Of a stretch of 28,574 bases of DNA, positions 1 through 7,489 are shown piece by piece (the stretch's first letter is position 1; every line of letters begins with the position of its first letter). Location of the stretch: NCBI GenBank assembly GCA_021774355.1, contig JAJFJE010000154.1, positions 1-28,574 on the forward strand, given 5' to 3'. The position numbers and the translations under genes were made by a program. The DNA is from Alphaproteobacteria bacterium (GTDB lineage: Bacteria > Pseudomonadota > Alphaproteobacteria > Zavarziniales > Zavarziniaceae). Below the pieces are notes generated by a model, which did no database searches, was not told where the DNA came from, and worked only from the letters and a program-made list of their open reading frames with translations.

Positions 1-355
1 CAGCCTGCCGGCCGAGTTCGCCGCCCTGGTCGCGGGCTGCCGCGCCGCCCATGCCGCGACCGGCCGGGTGGCCTATGGCCCGACCCCGCGGGAGGCCGGC
101 TCGATCGTCTTCCGCCGCTCGCTGTTCGTCACCGCCCCGATCGCCCGGGGCGACAGCTTCAGCCGGGCCAACCTGCGGGTGGTCCGGCCCGGTCACGGCC
201 TGGCGCCGCGGCACCTGCCGGCAATCCTCGGGCGGCGCGCCGCCCGCGCCATTGCGCCGGGCGAGCCCCTGTCCTGGGACCTGATCGATCCCGCCGGGGC
301 GGCCCCGGCCGAGACGGAGGAGATCGATGCGCGTCGTCGCCCTGCTCGCTCGTAG
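1..355 (+). CDS. pseI: Pseudaminic acid synthase (PseI/NeuB family), 3' end only
   Basis: Only the last 117 or so residues are in the window; the reading frame is open from base 2 to the TAG at 353-355. PseI condenses 6-deoxy-AltdiNAc with phosphoenolpyruvate to give pseudaminic acid, a nonulosonic acid used on flagellins and surface glycans. The visible part is the end of the synthase domain (VAYGPTPREAGS) and the C-terminal SAF (antifreeze-like) domain: FRRSLFVTAPIARGD, then the RPGHGLAPRHL segment and an LSWDLI-like end, typical of PseI/NeuB synthases. PseI is preferred over NeuB because pseB and pseC lie nearby; a legionaminate or sialate synthase is the alternative. The 3' end overlaps the next gene by 29 bases, so the two are coupled. 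The rest of the operon, perhaps including pseF, pseG and pseH, would lie left of the window. Confidence 0.85.
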   Translation, partial: SLPAEFAALVAGCRAAHAATGRVAYGPTPREAGSIVFRRSLFVTAPIARGDSFSRANLRVVRPGHGLAPRHLPAILGRRAARAIAPGEPLSWDLIDPAGAAPAETEEIDARRRPARS

Positions 356-989
356 GCCCGGCCTGCTGGTCCTGCACGATGCCCTGCTGGCCGATCCCGG
401 GCTGGAGGTCGCTGCGGTCTTCACCCACGGCATGCTGCCCCGGGCCGCCGGCGGCGGCGCCCGCGACGAGGTCGCGGAGTTCGCCGCCCTGTGCCGGCGC
501 CGCGCCGTGCCCCTCCACGTGCTCGACTTCCCCCAGGCCCGGGACATCGGCCCGCGCCTGCCCGGCGGCCCGCTGGACCTGCTGGTCTCCCTGTCCTGGC
601 GTGCCCTGGTGCCGCAGGCCGTGCTCGACCGCTTCGCCCGGGGGACCGTTAACCTCCATCGCGGCGCCCTGCCCGCCTATGGCGGGGCCGAGCCGGTGCG
701 CCGGGCGATCGAGGCCGGCGAGCGCCGGGCGGCGATCACGGCCCATGCCATGACCGCGGAAATCGACGCCGGGGCGATCCTGGCCGAGACCTGGTACGAC
801 CTGCCGCCCTGCCCCCCGGCGGATGCGACGGCGGCCCATGCGGAACGGGTCAAGACCATGATCGAGCCGCTTTATGCGCCGCTCTGCCGGCTGGTCCTGG
901 CCGGGCAACGCCTGACCGGACACCCGGTGGCCGGACACCCACCGGCCGGACAACGCCTGGCCGGGCAGCACCTGACCGGCCAGGCGTGA
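327..989 (+). CDS. Formyltransferase-family protein in the pseudaminate operon
   Basis: A 220-residue protein resembling the catalytic domain of methionyl-tRNA/sugar formyltransferases, which move a formyl group from 10-formyl-tetrahydrofolate to an amine. The catalytic triad pattern is visible: Asn109 and His111 in VNLHRGALPAYGGAEP, and Asp147 in AEIDAGAILAE. These correspond to Asn106, His108 and Asp144 of E. coli Fmt. It lacks the C-terminal tRNA-binding domain of Fmt, so a sugar-nucleotide or nonulosonate substrate is more likely. The start has a strong ribosome-binding site (GGAGG six bases before ATG) and lies inside the 3' end of pseI; the stop overlaps the start of the HAD gene. I infer N-formylation of an amino group on pseudaminic acid or its precursor. 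The last 30 residues are six tandem five-residue repeats that no formyltransferase needs. Confidence 0.75.
   Translation: MRVVALLARRPGLLVLHDALLADPGLEVAAVFTHGMLPRAAGGGARDEVAEFAALCRRRAVPLHVLDFPQARDIGPRLPGGPLDLLVSLSWRALVPQAVLDRFARGTVNLHRGALPAYGGAEPVRRAIEAGERRAAITAHAMTAEIDAGAILAETWYDLPPCPPADATAAHAERVKTMIEPLYAPLCRLVLAGQRLTGHPVAGHPPAGQRLAGQHLTGQA
897..986 (+). repeat. Six-copy 15-bp in-frame tandem repeat (minisatellite)
   Basis: Six consecutive 15-base units begin at 897, 912, 927, 942, 957 and 972 and run directly into the TGA at 987. They encode LAGQR, LTGHP, VAGHP, PAGQR, LAGQH and LTGQA, that is [LVP]-[AT]-G-[QH]-[RPHA]. The unit is a multiple of three, so gain or loss of copies would alter the tail length of the formyltransferase without breaking the frame. 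The copies are diverged, so the array is not freshly expanded. Confidence 0.85.
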
Positions 990-1615
990 TGGCGCCGGCC
1001 CTGCTGCTGGATTTCGACGGCACCCTGTGCGCCAGCCTGGATGCCCTGCGCGCGGCCTATCACGGTTTCCTGGCGGGCCACGGCCGGACCGGCAGCGACC
1101 GCGAATTCGACCGCCTGAACGGCCCGCCCCTGGCAATTATCGCCCGCCTGCTGGCCCGCCGCCACGGCCTGACCGAACCGCCGGAAATTCTGCTGGGCCG
1201 CTACCGGGCCCTGGCCCGCCGGGCCCAGGACGGGGCCCGGCCGGCGGCCGGGGCCGGCCGCCTGCTGGCCGCCGCCCGCGGCCGCTATGCCGTGGCCGTG
1301 GTCACCTCGGCGGACGGGCCGACGGTCGCCGCCTGGCTGGCCCGCCACGCCCTGGCGGTCGATCTGGTGGTCGGGGGCGGCGAGACCACGGCGGGCAAGC
1401 CCGATCCCGCGCCCTATCGCCTGGCCCTGGCACGCCTGGGGGCCGACGCCGCAACCAGCCTGGCGGTCGAAGACAGCGTCCAGGGCGCCCGCTCGGCGCT
1501 CGGCGCCGGGGTCGCGACGGCCTATCTGGGGCGGGTCCTGCCGGCCGGCCTGGCCGGCCACCCCCTGATCCGGGGGCCGGTCGACGGGCTCGACGCCGTT
1601 ATTCCGCTGCTTTGA
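989..1615 (+). CDS. HAD-superfamily phosphatase
   Basis: A 208-residue haloacid-dehalogenase-type hydrolase of the phosphoglycolate-phosphatase/beta-phosphoglucomutase-like subgroup. All four HAD motifs are visible: LLLDFDGT with nucleophile Asp8 and Asp10 (motif I), VVTSADG (II), the lysine of AGKPDP (III), and AVEDSVQGARSA (IV). The ATG at 989 overlaps the TGA of the preceding gene, so translation is coupled; a GTG three bases earlier is an alternative start. Position in the pse operon suggests removal of a phosphate from a sugar intermediate, but the canonical PseB-C-H-G-I-F route needs no phosphatase, so the substrate is unknown. Its last 17 bases overlap the 3' end of pseC on the opposite strand. 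Confidence 0.8.
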   Translation: MAPALLLDFDGTLCASLDALRAAYHGFLAGHGRTGSDREFDRLNGPPLAIIARLLARRHGLTEPPEILLGRYRALARRAQDGARPAAGAGRLLAAARGRYAVAVVTSADGPTVAAWLARHALAVDLVVGGGETTAGKPDPAPYRLALARLGADAATSLAVEDSVQGARSALGAGVATAYLGRVLPAGLAGHPLIRGPVDGLDAVIPLL

Positions 1616-2762
1616 CCGCTTGGCACAGGGCGCCCAGTTGGGCGATCACAAAGCCCTGCTCGTCGTCGGACAGGCGCGGATAAAGGGGCAGCGACAAGGC
1701 CCCGGCATAATGCCGTTCAGCCACCGGAAACTGCCCGGGCGCAAAGCCCCGGGCCCGCCAGAAGGGCTGCAGGTGGATCGGGATATAGTGGACGTTGACC
1801 CCGATCCCGGCCTGGCGCAGGGCGACCAGGGCCTCGGCCCGGCTGGCCGGCGGCCAATCGACCACATAGAGATGCCAGGCCGAGGCAAGGCCGGCGGGAA
1901 CCCGGGGTAGGCCCAGGCCAAGCCCCGCCAGGGCCCGGTCATAGCGGGCGGCCAGCGCCGTCCGGCGGGCGACAAAGGCGCCCAGCCGGCCGATCTGGGA
2001 CAGGCCCAGGGCCGCCTGGATATCGGTCAGGCGGTAATTGAAGCCCAATGCCTGCTGTTCGTAGAACCACGGACCGTCGCAGGGCAGGGTCATCTCGGCA
2101 GGGTCGCGGGTGATGCCGTGACTGCGCAGCAGGCGCAGGCGCGCCGCCAGCCGGGCATCGTTGGTGGCGACCAGTCCGCCTTCGCCGGCGGTGATAATCT
2201 TGACCGGGTGCAGGCTGAAGACGGTCATGGCCGAGTAGCTGCAGGCGCCGACCGGCGCCGCGCCGTCATGCGCCCCCAGGGCGTGACAGGCGTCCTCGAC
2301 CACCGTGGCGCCGTAGCGCGCGGCGAGCGCCGCAATCTCGGCCATGGCCGCGGGCAGGCCGGCGAAATGGACCGGCACGATCAGGTCGGGCAGGCAACCA
2401 TCCCGTTCCGCCTGCTCCAGCTTGAGCGCCAGGGCGGCCGGCGCCATGGTCCGGGTAACCGGATCGATATCGACGAAATCGACCGTCGCGCCGCAATAAA
2501 GCGCCGCATTGGCTGTGGCGACGAAGCTGTTGGGCACGGTCCAGACCCGCGACCCGGGGCCGATCCCGGCGGCGAGATAAGCGAGATGGAGGGCGGCGGT
2601 GCCGCTGCTGACGGCCACCCCATGGGCTGCGCCCGTGGCAGCCGCGGCCGCTGCCTCGAAGCGCGGACCCACCGGGCCCTGGGTCAGGACGTCGGAGCGC
2701 AGCACCGCCACCACGGCGGCAATATCCGCCTCCGCGATATCCTGACGTCCATAGGGGATCAT
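1599..2762 (-). CDS. pseC: PseC: UDP-4-amino-4,6-dideoxy-N-acetyl-beta-L-altrosamine transaminase
   Basis: A 387-residue PLP-dependent DegT/DnrJ/EryC1 aminotransferase. It makes the second step of CMP-pseudaminate synthesis, amination of the 4-keto sugar made by PseB with glutamate as donor. Visible features are the N-terminal MIPYGRQDI, the VSSGTAALHLA cofactor segment, VEDACHALG with the PLP-ring Asp157, and SLHPVKIITAGEGG with the Schiff-base Lys188. Its ATG overlaps the TGA of pseB (ATGA), giving coupled translation. PseC rather than another DegT aminotransferase is supported by that pairing with pseB. Length is normal for the family. The gene converges on the HAD gene with a 17-base overlap, so the two transcripts are complementary at their 3' ends. 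Confidence 0.92.
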   Translation of the reverse strand: MIPYGRQDIAEADIAAVVAVLRSDVLTQGPVGPRFEAAAAAATGAAHGVAVSSGTAALHLAYLAAGIGPGSRVWTVPNSFVATANAALYCGATVDFVDIDPVTRTMAPAALALKLEQAERDGCLPDLIVPVHFAGLPAAMAEIAALAARYGATVVEDACHALGAHDGAAPVGACSYSAMTVFSLHPVKIITAGEGGLVATNDARLAARLRLLRSHGITRDPAEMTLPCDGPWFYEQQALGFNYRLTDIQAALGLSQIGRLGAFVARRTALAARYDRALAGLGLGLPRVPAGLASAWHLYVVDWPPASRAEALVALRQAGIGVNVHYIPIHLQPFWRARGFAPGQFPVAERHYAGALSLPLYPRLSDDEQGFVIAQLGALCQAVKAAE

Positions 2763-3841
2763 GCGCAGGCTCTCATGCCCCGGTCGGCAAGGGCCGCGGC
2801 GGCGGTGATCGCCGCCAGTCCATAGGCGGCGAAGCTGTCATTGGCCAGGGCGTGCCGGTTATAGGCCAGGATCTCCGCCTCGCTCAGGAAATAGCCGTTA
2901 TTGTCCGAACGGTAGTCGAAACTGTCCTCGACCGGACGGCCCGTCTCGCCCAGCCGGTTATGGCTGTAGTCGAACTCGCGGCCGTAATATTTGATGGTCG
3001 GCTGGATCACGAAATGGTCGTCGAATTCCAGGGTCAAACGGGAATCGTCGACCGGGCACATCACCTCGTGGAGCTTCTCGCCGGGGCGGATACCCACCCC
3101 CTTGCGCGGCAGGTGGGGCGCCATCGCATGGGCCAGGTCGTCGATGCGCACCGACGGGATCTTGGGCACGAAGATCTCGCCGCCATGCATGCGGGCGAAA
3201 TTGCGCAGCACGAAATCGACCCCCTGCTGCAGGGTGATCCAGAACCGGGTCATGCGCACGTCGGTCACCGGCAGGTGATCGCTGCCTTCACGGATCAGGC
3301 GTTCGAAGAACGGCACCACCGAACCGGCCGAGGCCACCACATTGCCGTAGCGGACCACCGAGAACCGGGTGCCGCCGGCGCCCGACAGGTTGTTGGCCGC
3401 GACGAACAGCTTGTCCGAGGCGAGCTTGGAGGCACCGTAAAGATTGACCGGGTTGGCCGCCTTGTCGGTCGACAGGGCGATGACCTGCTTGACCCCCTCC
3501 TCGATGGCGGCGCGGATCAGGTTTTCCGCCCCGTAGATATTGGTCTTCAGGCATTCGAACGGATTATATTCAGCCAGCGGCACATGCTTCATGGCCGCCG
3601 CGTGGATCACATAATCCACCTTGCGCATGGCCATCTTCAGCCGTTCGTAGTCGCGCACGTCGCCGACGAAGAAGCGCAGGCGCGGATCGGGCCGGTCGAG
3701 GCTCAACTGGTAGTGCTTCTGCTCGTCGCGGGAGAAAACGATGACGCTGTGGCAGTCGTAGCGCTTCAGCAATGTATCGACATAGCGGCGCCCGAACGAG
3801 CCGGTACCGCCGGTGATGAGAAGCCTAGCGCCATCGAACAT
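2759..3841 (-). CDS. pseB: PseB: UDP-N-acetylglucosamine 4,6-dehydratase (inverting)
   Basis: A 360-residue extended SDR enzyme. It makes UDP-2-acetamido-2,6-dideoxy-beta-L-arabino-4-hexulose from UDP-GlcNAc, the first step toward pseudaminic acid. The NADP-binding motif GGTGSFG is at residues 11-17. The active-site set is Asp126-Lys127 (STDKAANP), Tyr135 and Lys139 (YGASK). Also visible are the family segments AAAMKHVPLAEYNPFEC, RFWITLQQGVDFVL and GIRPGEKLHEVMCP. The last 30 or so residues, rich in alanine, extend past the usual end. The start ATG has AAGGG upstream. It is followed immediately by pseC and preceded by the membrane ATP-grasp gene 58 bases away, so the three probably form one operon. 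Confidence 0.94.
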   Translation of the reverse strand: MFDGARLLITGGTGSFGRRYVDTLLKRYDCHSVIVFSRDEQKHYQLSLDRPDPRLRFFVGDVRDYERLKMAMRKVDYVIHAAAMKHVPLAEYNPFECLKTNIYGAENLIRAAIEEGVKQVIALSTDKAANPVNLYGASKLASDKLFVAANNLSGAGGTRFSVVRYGNVVASAGSVVPFFERLIREGSDHLPVTDVRMTRFWITLQQGVDFVLRNFARMHGGEIFVPKIPSVRIDDLAHAMAPHLPRKGVGIRPGEKLHEVMCPVDDSRLTLEFDDHFVIQPTIKYYGREFDYSHNRLGETGRPVEDSFDYRSDNNGYFLSEAEILAYNRHALANDSFAAYGLAAITAAAALADRGMRACA

Positions 3842-3845
3842 GGTG

Positions 3846-3878
3846 GGACCCTTGCTTGATCAGGACCCCATTGGACCC
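3846..3878 (-). repeat. Three GGGTCC copies in the leader of pseB
   Basis: In the 58-base gap before pseB the hexamer GGGTCC (GGACCC on +) occurs three times, at 3846-3851, 3863-3868 and 3873-3878. The copy nearest pseB forms part of its purine-rich ribosome-binding region. This may be a protein or small-RNA binding site, or chance in a short GC-rich gap. Confidence 0.35.
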
Positions 3879-3899
3879 CCTCCATCGTTAACAAATCGG

Positions 3900-5732
3900 T
3901 TATGGCGACAAGGGTTCGGCCGCGACCTGTGGCAGAGCGCGCAGGTGATGGCGTAATAACGCGCCCAGCCGGTCCCGCCCGAACCCCCGGCGATGAACCT
4001 GCTGCAGGAACATCACGTCGAGATTAGTATTGCCTTCGAGCAGCAGCGCCCCCCGGTCGGTCACCGCAATGTCCCAGCCGACCAGCAGGCGATGGGCGAA
4101 GGCGGCGTGGGCGGCCAGCGCCAGCGCCTTGACCTCGGGCCATTGGTCGAGCCGGCCGCCGGCCACCGGCCGGCCGGTCACCGGGTGCCGGCTGAACCGT
4201 TCGGCGCAGCGCGCCAGGCGGTCGCTGGCAACCATCCCGAGGCGGCCATCGGCCAGGTCGATCGGCGTGCCGAATTCGTCGTTGCACGGCCATTCCGGCT
4301 CGAGCTTCGACAGCACCCGCAGCATTGCATGGGTGACCTCCGGCACGCCCTCGGGGTCGAGGCAGGTGACCACCCGGATCGTGACCAGAGAGGCGTCGGC
4401 AAAGCCGGCCAGGTCGGCATGATTGCGCAGACAGGGCTGGACCAGGACCGGCACGGCGGCGGCCCGCAGCCGCTCGACAAGCTGGTCGAGCGACAGCTCC
4501 CGGCCCGCATTGTCCTGGTAGCGTTCCGGGGCGACCCGGCGAAACCGCGCGGCGCCCCGCGCCCCCAGGCCGCGCCGCGGCTTGCAGAACAGGTCCTGGT
4601 CGAGGGTGGCGCGCGGCACCCGGCGCAGCACCGCGCCGGCCCCGGCCACCATCAGCACCGGCGCGGCGGCCAGGCCGTGCTGCTCGCAGCATTCGGCGAA
4701 GAGCAGCTTGTCGTTCATCTCGTGGCCCGCAAAGGGCTGCGGCCGGGCAGTGTTCAGGGCATAGAGCAGGCCGTTCTTGGTCTCGTAGCGGGTCAGGTAA
4801 TGGACCGCCTCGGCCCGCCGCTGGGGGAGATAGAGCTCGTGGGCGTAATAGCTGGGCGGGTCGACGCCGTCGTTGAATCCCAGCACCATCAGGTCGGCCA
4901 CTTGTCCGAACCGCGACCGGCCGCCGGCACGGCGGGCAATGCCGCCCAGCCGTGCCGCCAGGCCCAGGCAGACCACGACCAGCAGCAATTCCTTCAGCAC
5001 CGGGTAGAAGGCGGCGCGTACCGGCGGATATTTGGCGCTGCGGAACAGCCCGGCCGTGCGAAACAGCCGCCTGGCCTCGCTGCCGACAGCCAGGCCGCCA
5101 AAGCGGGGAAACGCCTGGGTTCCGGCGGCCACCGGGACCAGGGTGGCCGCCCGCAGCACCAGGGCCGCGACATAGGCCTCGATACACAGCAATTCCATCA
5201 TCTCGGTCAGCGCGGAAAAGCGCTCGGCAGAGACGGGCCAGTCCGCGGGCAGCAGGCCTTCGGCCACGTCCAGGGCCATCGACGCCAATTGCAGCGCCAG
5301 CCCGGCCGTCCAGCACCGGGACGCCCAGGGTCGACGGCGGTGGCCGCCGAGGGCGCCACGGAGCAGCAAGGCGACCGTCAGCCACAGGGGCAGATTGAGG
5401 ATCAGATCGACGTCCGGCAGGTCGTCGATGCCGTCGAACCAGTCGGTTGCCTGGATCAGGGTCAGCGCAACCATGGCAAAACTCGCCATCCACCAGCGCC
5501 GGCGGTCGTCGCTGCCCAGCGCCGCGGTGACGGCGTGGGCAAGGCTCCAGGCCAGGCCCGCAAGGACCGCCGCGGCGGAACCCAGCTCGACCGGCGAATC
5601 GATTCGCCAGGCGGGAATGGGGGTGGCGAACTGCACTAATCCGGTCGCCAGGCCATAGGCGGCGGCGATCACCAGGACCATCCCGGCACTGCCCGGCGGG
5701 AATTTCGGCCAACGGCCGATAGAATGAGTCAT
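3900..5732 (-). CDS. Membrane protein fused to a sugar-transfer-associated ATP-grasp domain
   Basis: A 610-residue two-part protein. The N-terminal 250 or so residues carry about six hydrophobic stretches, for example near 18-42, 48-72, 78-98 and 112-127, then later ones around LCIEAYVAALVL and ELLLVVVCLGLAA, so it is an inner-membrane protein. From about residue 290 it resembles the sugar-transfer-associated ATP-grasp family (alpha-L-glutamate-ligase-like): HELYLPQRRAEA, NDKLLFAECCEQHGL, DLFCKPRRGLGARG, TIRVVTCLD, a LEPEWPCNDEFGTPI segment, and GWDIAVTDRGALLLEGNTN, which fits the metal/ATP site. ATP-grasp enzymes usually ligate a carboxylate to an amine or similar nucleophile. Being upstream of pseB and pseC, it may modify a nonulosonate or the glycan carrying it; substrate unknown. 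The start has GGGAG seven bases upstream. Confidence 0.75.
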   Translation of the reverse strand: MTHSIGRWPKFPPGSAGMVLVIAAAYGLATGLVQFATPIPAWRIDSPVELGSAAAVLAGLAWSLAHAVTAALGSDDRRRWWMASFAMVALTLIQATDWFDGIDDLPDVDLILNLPLWLTVALLLRGALGGHRRRPWASRCWTAGLALQLASMALDVAEGLLPADWPVSAERFSALTEMMELLCIEAYVAALVLRAATLVPVAAGTQAFPRFGGLAVGSEARRLFRTAGLFRSAKYPPVRAAFYPVLKELLLVVVCLGLAARLGGIARRAGGRSRFGQVADLMVLGFNDGVDPPSYYAHELYLPQRRAEAVHYLTRYETKNGLLYALNTARPQPFAGHEMNDKLLFAECCEQHGLAAAPVLMVAGAGAVLRRVPRATLDQDLFCKPRRGLGARGAARFRRVAPERYQDNAGRELSLDQLVERLRAAAVPVLVQPCLRNHADLAGFADASLVTIRVVTCLDPEGVPEVTHAMLRVLSKLEPEWPCNDEFGTPIDLADGRLGMVASDRLARCAERFSRHPVTGRPVAGGRLDQWPEVKALALAAHAAFAHRLLVGWDIAVTDRGALLLEGNTNLDVMFLQQVHRRGFGRDRLGALLRHHLRALPQVAAEPLSP

Positions 5733-5788
5733 GGCAAGCTCCCGGCCGCCGCGAAGATCAGGCGCCGTGGCGCAGTGTCACGCAGAGC

Positions 5789-5810
5789 GGCTGACAGCAG
5801 GCTGACAGCA
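5789..5810 (+). repeat. Tandem 11-bp direct repeat in a divergent promoter region
   Basis: GGCTGACAGCA occurs twice back to back (5789-5799 and 5800-5810) in the 186-base gap between the divergent ATP-grasp and flavin-reductase genes. A regulator binding one face of the helix could use such a repeat, since the 11-bp period is about one turn. No convincing -35/-10 pair was seen in this gap. Confidence 0.5.
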
Positions 5811-5918
5811 GCGCGCCGGGCGCATGGACCCGGCCGCCCAAACGGGGTTCCCGCAGCGGCGCGATCCTCGCCATAATCGAGCCCCACAGCGCCGCCGGCG
5901 CGTCGAGACGAGGCAGGA

Positions 5919-6434
5919 ATGGCAGAAACCGCAACGGCGCAGGATCACGGGCCCCTGGACCCGCGCGTCTTCCGCGATGTCGCCGGGCGCTTCGCCACGG
6001 GCATCGCCGTGGTGACAATGGTAACCGAGGCGGGCGCCAAGCTCGGCGTCACGGTCAATTCCTTCAACACCGTATCCCTCGATCCGCCGCTCGTTCTGTT
6101 TTCCCTGCGCAACGAGGCCAGCTGCTACGAGGCCTTCACCACGGCCGGCGCCTATGCCGTGAACATCCTCGCGGCCGACCAGGTCGAGGTCTCCCGCGCC
6201 TTCGCCCGCTTTGCCGGCGACGGCTGGGCAGTGACGCCGCATCAGGTGAGCGCCCGTGGCTGCCCGGTGTTCGACGGCGCCCTGGCGGTCTTCGAATGCG
6301 TGCCCTGGCAGCGTTACGAAGGCGGCGACCATGTCATCATGGTGGGCCGTGTGGTCCGCGCCACCGCACCCCGCAACGGCGAGCCGCTGATGTATTATTG
6401 CGGCGCCTACCATAACGCCATCGTCAAGGCGTGA
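5919..6434 (+). CDS. Flavin reductase-like (DIM6/NTAB family) FMN-binding protein
   Basis: A 171-residue protein of the flavin_reduct family, the small NAD(P)H:flavin oxidoreductase component of two-component monooxygenases. Recognisable are VFRDVAGRFATGIAVVTMVT, the flavin-binding segment LGVTVNSFNTVSLDPPLVLFSLR, YAVNILA, the GGDHVIMVGRVV segment carrying the family's GDH motif, and a YYCGAYHN end. Family members supply reduced FMN or FAD to a partner oxygenase; the partner is not identified here. The next gene, convergent, is a nitronate monooxygenase, which uses its own FMN and normally needs no reductase. The ATG is preceded by GAGGCAGGA. Confidence 0.88.
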   Translation: MAETATAQDHGPLDPRVFRDVAGRFATGIAVVTMVTEAGAKLGVTVNSFNTVSLDPPLVLFSLRNEASCYEAFTTAGAYAVNILAADQVEVSRAFARFAGDGWAVTPHQVSARGCPVFDGALAVFECVPWQRYEGGDHVIMVGRVVRATAPRNGEPLMYYCGAYHNAIVKA

Positions 6435-6459
6435 GCGGCGCCCGGGAACGCCGCCGCCG

Positions 6460-7422
6460 TCAGAGCGACAGGGCGGCCGCCTGGGCCAGCGCCGCCCGGT
6501 AGTCGGCGAACAGCCGTGCCGAGAGGTCGGCGACGGTCGGGACATCGGTGATCGAGCCGACCCCCTGGCCGGCCGACCAGACATCCTTCCAGGCCCGCGC
6601 CTCCTTGCCCATGTCGAGCTTTTCCGGGCGCTTCAGCTGGTCGGGGTCGAGCCCTGCAGCGGCAATCGACGGGCGCAGGAAATTGGCGTCCACGCCGCTG
6701 ATGCCGGGGGTATAGACGATGTCCCCGGCATGGGCATCGACGATCATCTGCTTGTAGCCGGGGTCTGACAGGGCTTCCCGGGTGGCGATGAAGCGGGTGC
6801 CCAGATAGGCCAGATCGGCCCCCAGCAGGCGTGCGGCGGCGATCTGGGCGCCGGTCGAGATCGCCCCCGACAGGATGATCGTCTTGTCGAAAAAGCTGCG
6901 CAGTTCGGGGATCAGGGCAAAGGGGCTCAAGGTCCCGGCATGGCCGCCCGCACCGGCGCAGACCGCGATCAGGCCGTCGACCCCGGCGCCGGCGGCCTTG
7001 CGGCCATGGCGGATGTTGATCACGTCGTGGAACACCAGGCCGCCATAGGCGTGGACCGCATCGACCACCTCCTTGACCGCCCCGAGGGAGGTGATGACCA
7101 GGGGCACCTTGCGGGCGACGGTCAGGCGCAGATCGGCCTCCAGCCGGGTATTTGACGGATGGACGATCAGGTTGACGCCGAACGGCGCCGGCCGCGCGCC
7201 CTCCGCGGCAAGGGCGGCGAGGCGGCCTTCGATCTCGTCGAGCCAGGCGCCATAGGCTTCGGTGCTGCGCTGGTTGAGCGCCGGGAAGGTGCCCAGTATG
7301 CCGGCCCGGCAGGCTTCGACCACCAGATCGGGGCCGGACACCAGGAACATCGGCGCGGCGATCGCCGGGAGGGCCAGGCGGCCCTTGAGGGTGGCTGGAA
7401 GCGGCACGGCTGGTTCCCCCAT
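6460..7422 (-). CDS. Nitronate monooxygenase (2-nitropropane dioxygenase family)
   Basis: A 320-residue FMN-dependent TIM-barrel enzyme that oxidises alkyl nitronates such as propionate-3-nitronate. Supporting segments are the N-terminal LALPAIAAPMFLVSGPDLV, GILGTFPALNQRS, the glycine-rich CAGAGGHAGTLSPFAL containing the conserved active-site His region, LSGAISTGAQIAAARLLGADLAYLGTRF for FMN phosphate binding, and YTPGISGV. Length is normal. The ATG at 7422 has no clear Shine-Dalgarno; the divergent matB starts 67 bases away, so the two may share a control region. Some family members are enoyl reductase-like, so the exact substrate is uncertain. Confidence 0.87.
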   Translation of the reverse strand: MGEPAVPLPATLKGRLALPAIAAPMFLVSGPDLVVEACRAGILGTFPALNQRSTEAYGAWLDEIEGRLAALAAEGARPAPFGVNLIVHPSNTRLEADLRLTVARKVPLVITSLGAVKEVVDAVHAYGGLVFHDVINIRHGRKAAGAGVDGLIAVCAGAGGHAGTLSPFALIPELRSFFDKTIILSGAISTGAQIAAARLLGADLAYLGTRFIATREALSDPGYKQMIVDAHAGDIVYTPGISGVDANFLRPSIAAAGLDPDQLKRPEKLDMGKEARAWKDVWSAGQGVGSITDVPTVADLSARLFADYRAALAQAAALSL

Positions 7423-7489
7423 ACAAGACGGTCATTTCGAATAGCCGATCGTGGCGTGAAGGACCAGGAAGCCGTTAGGATCGGCTGCC

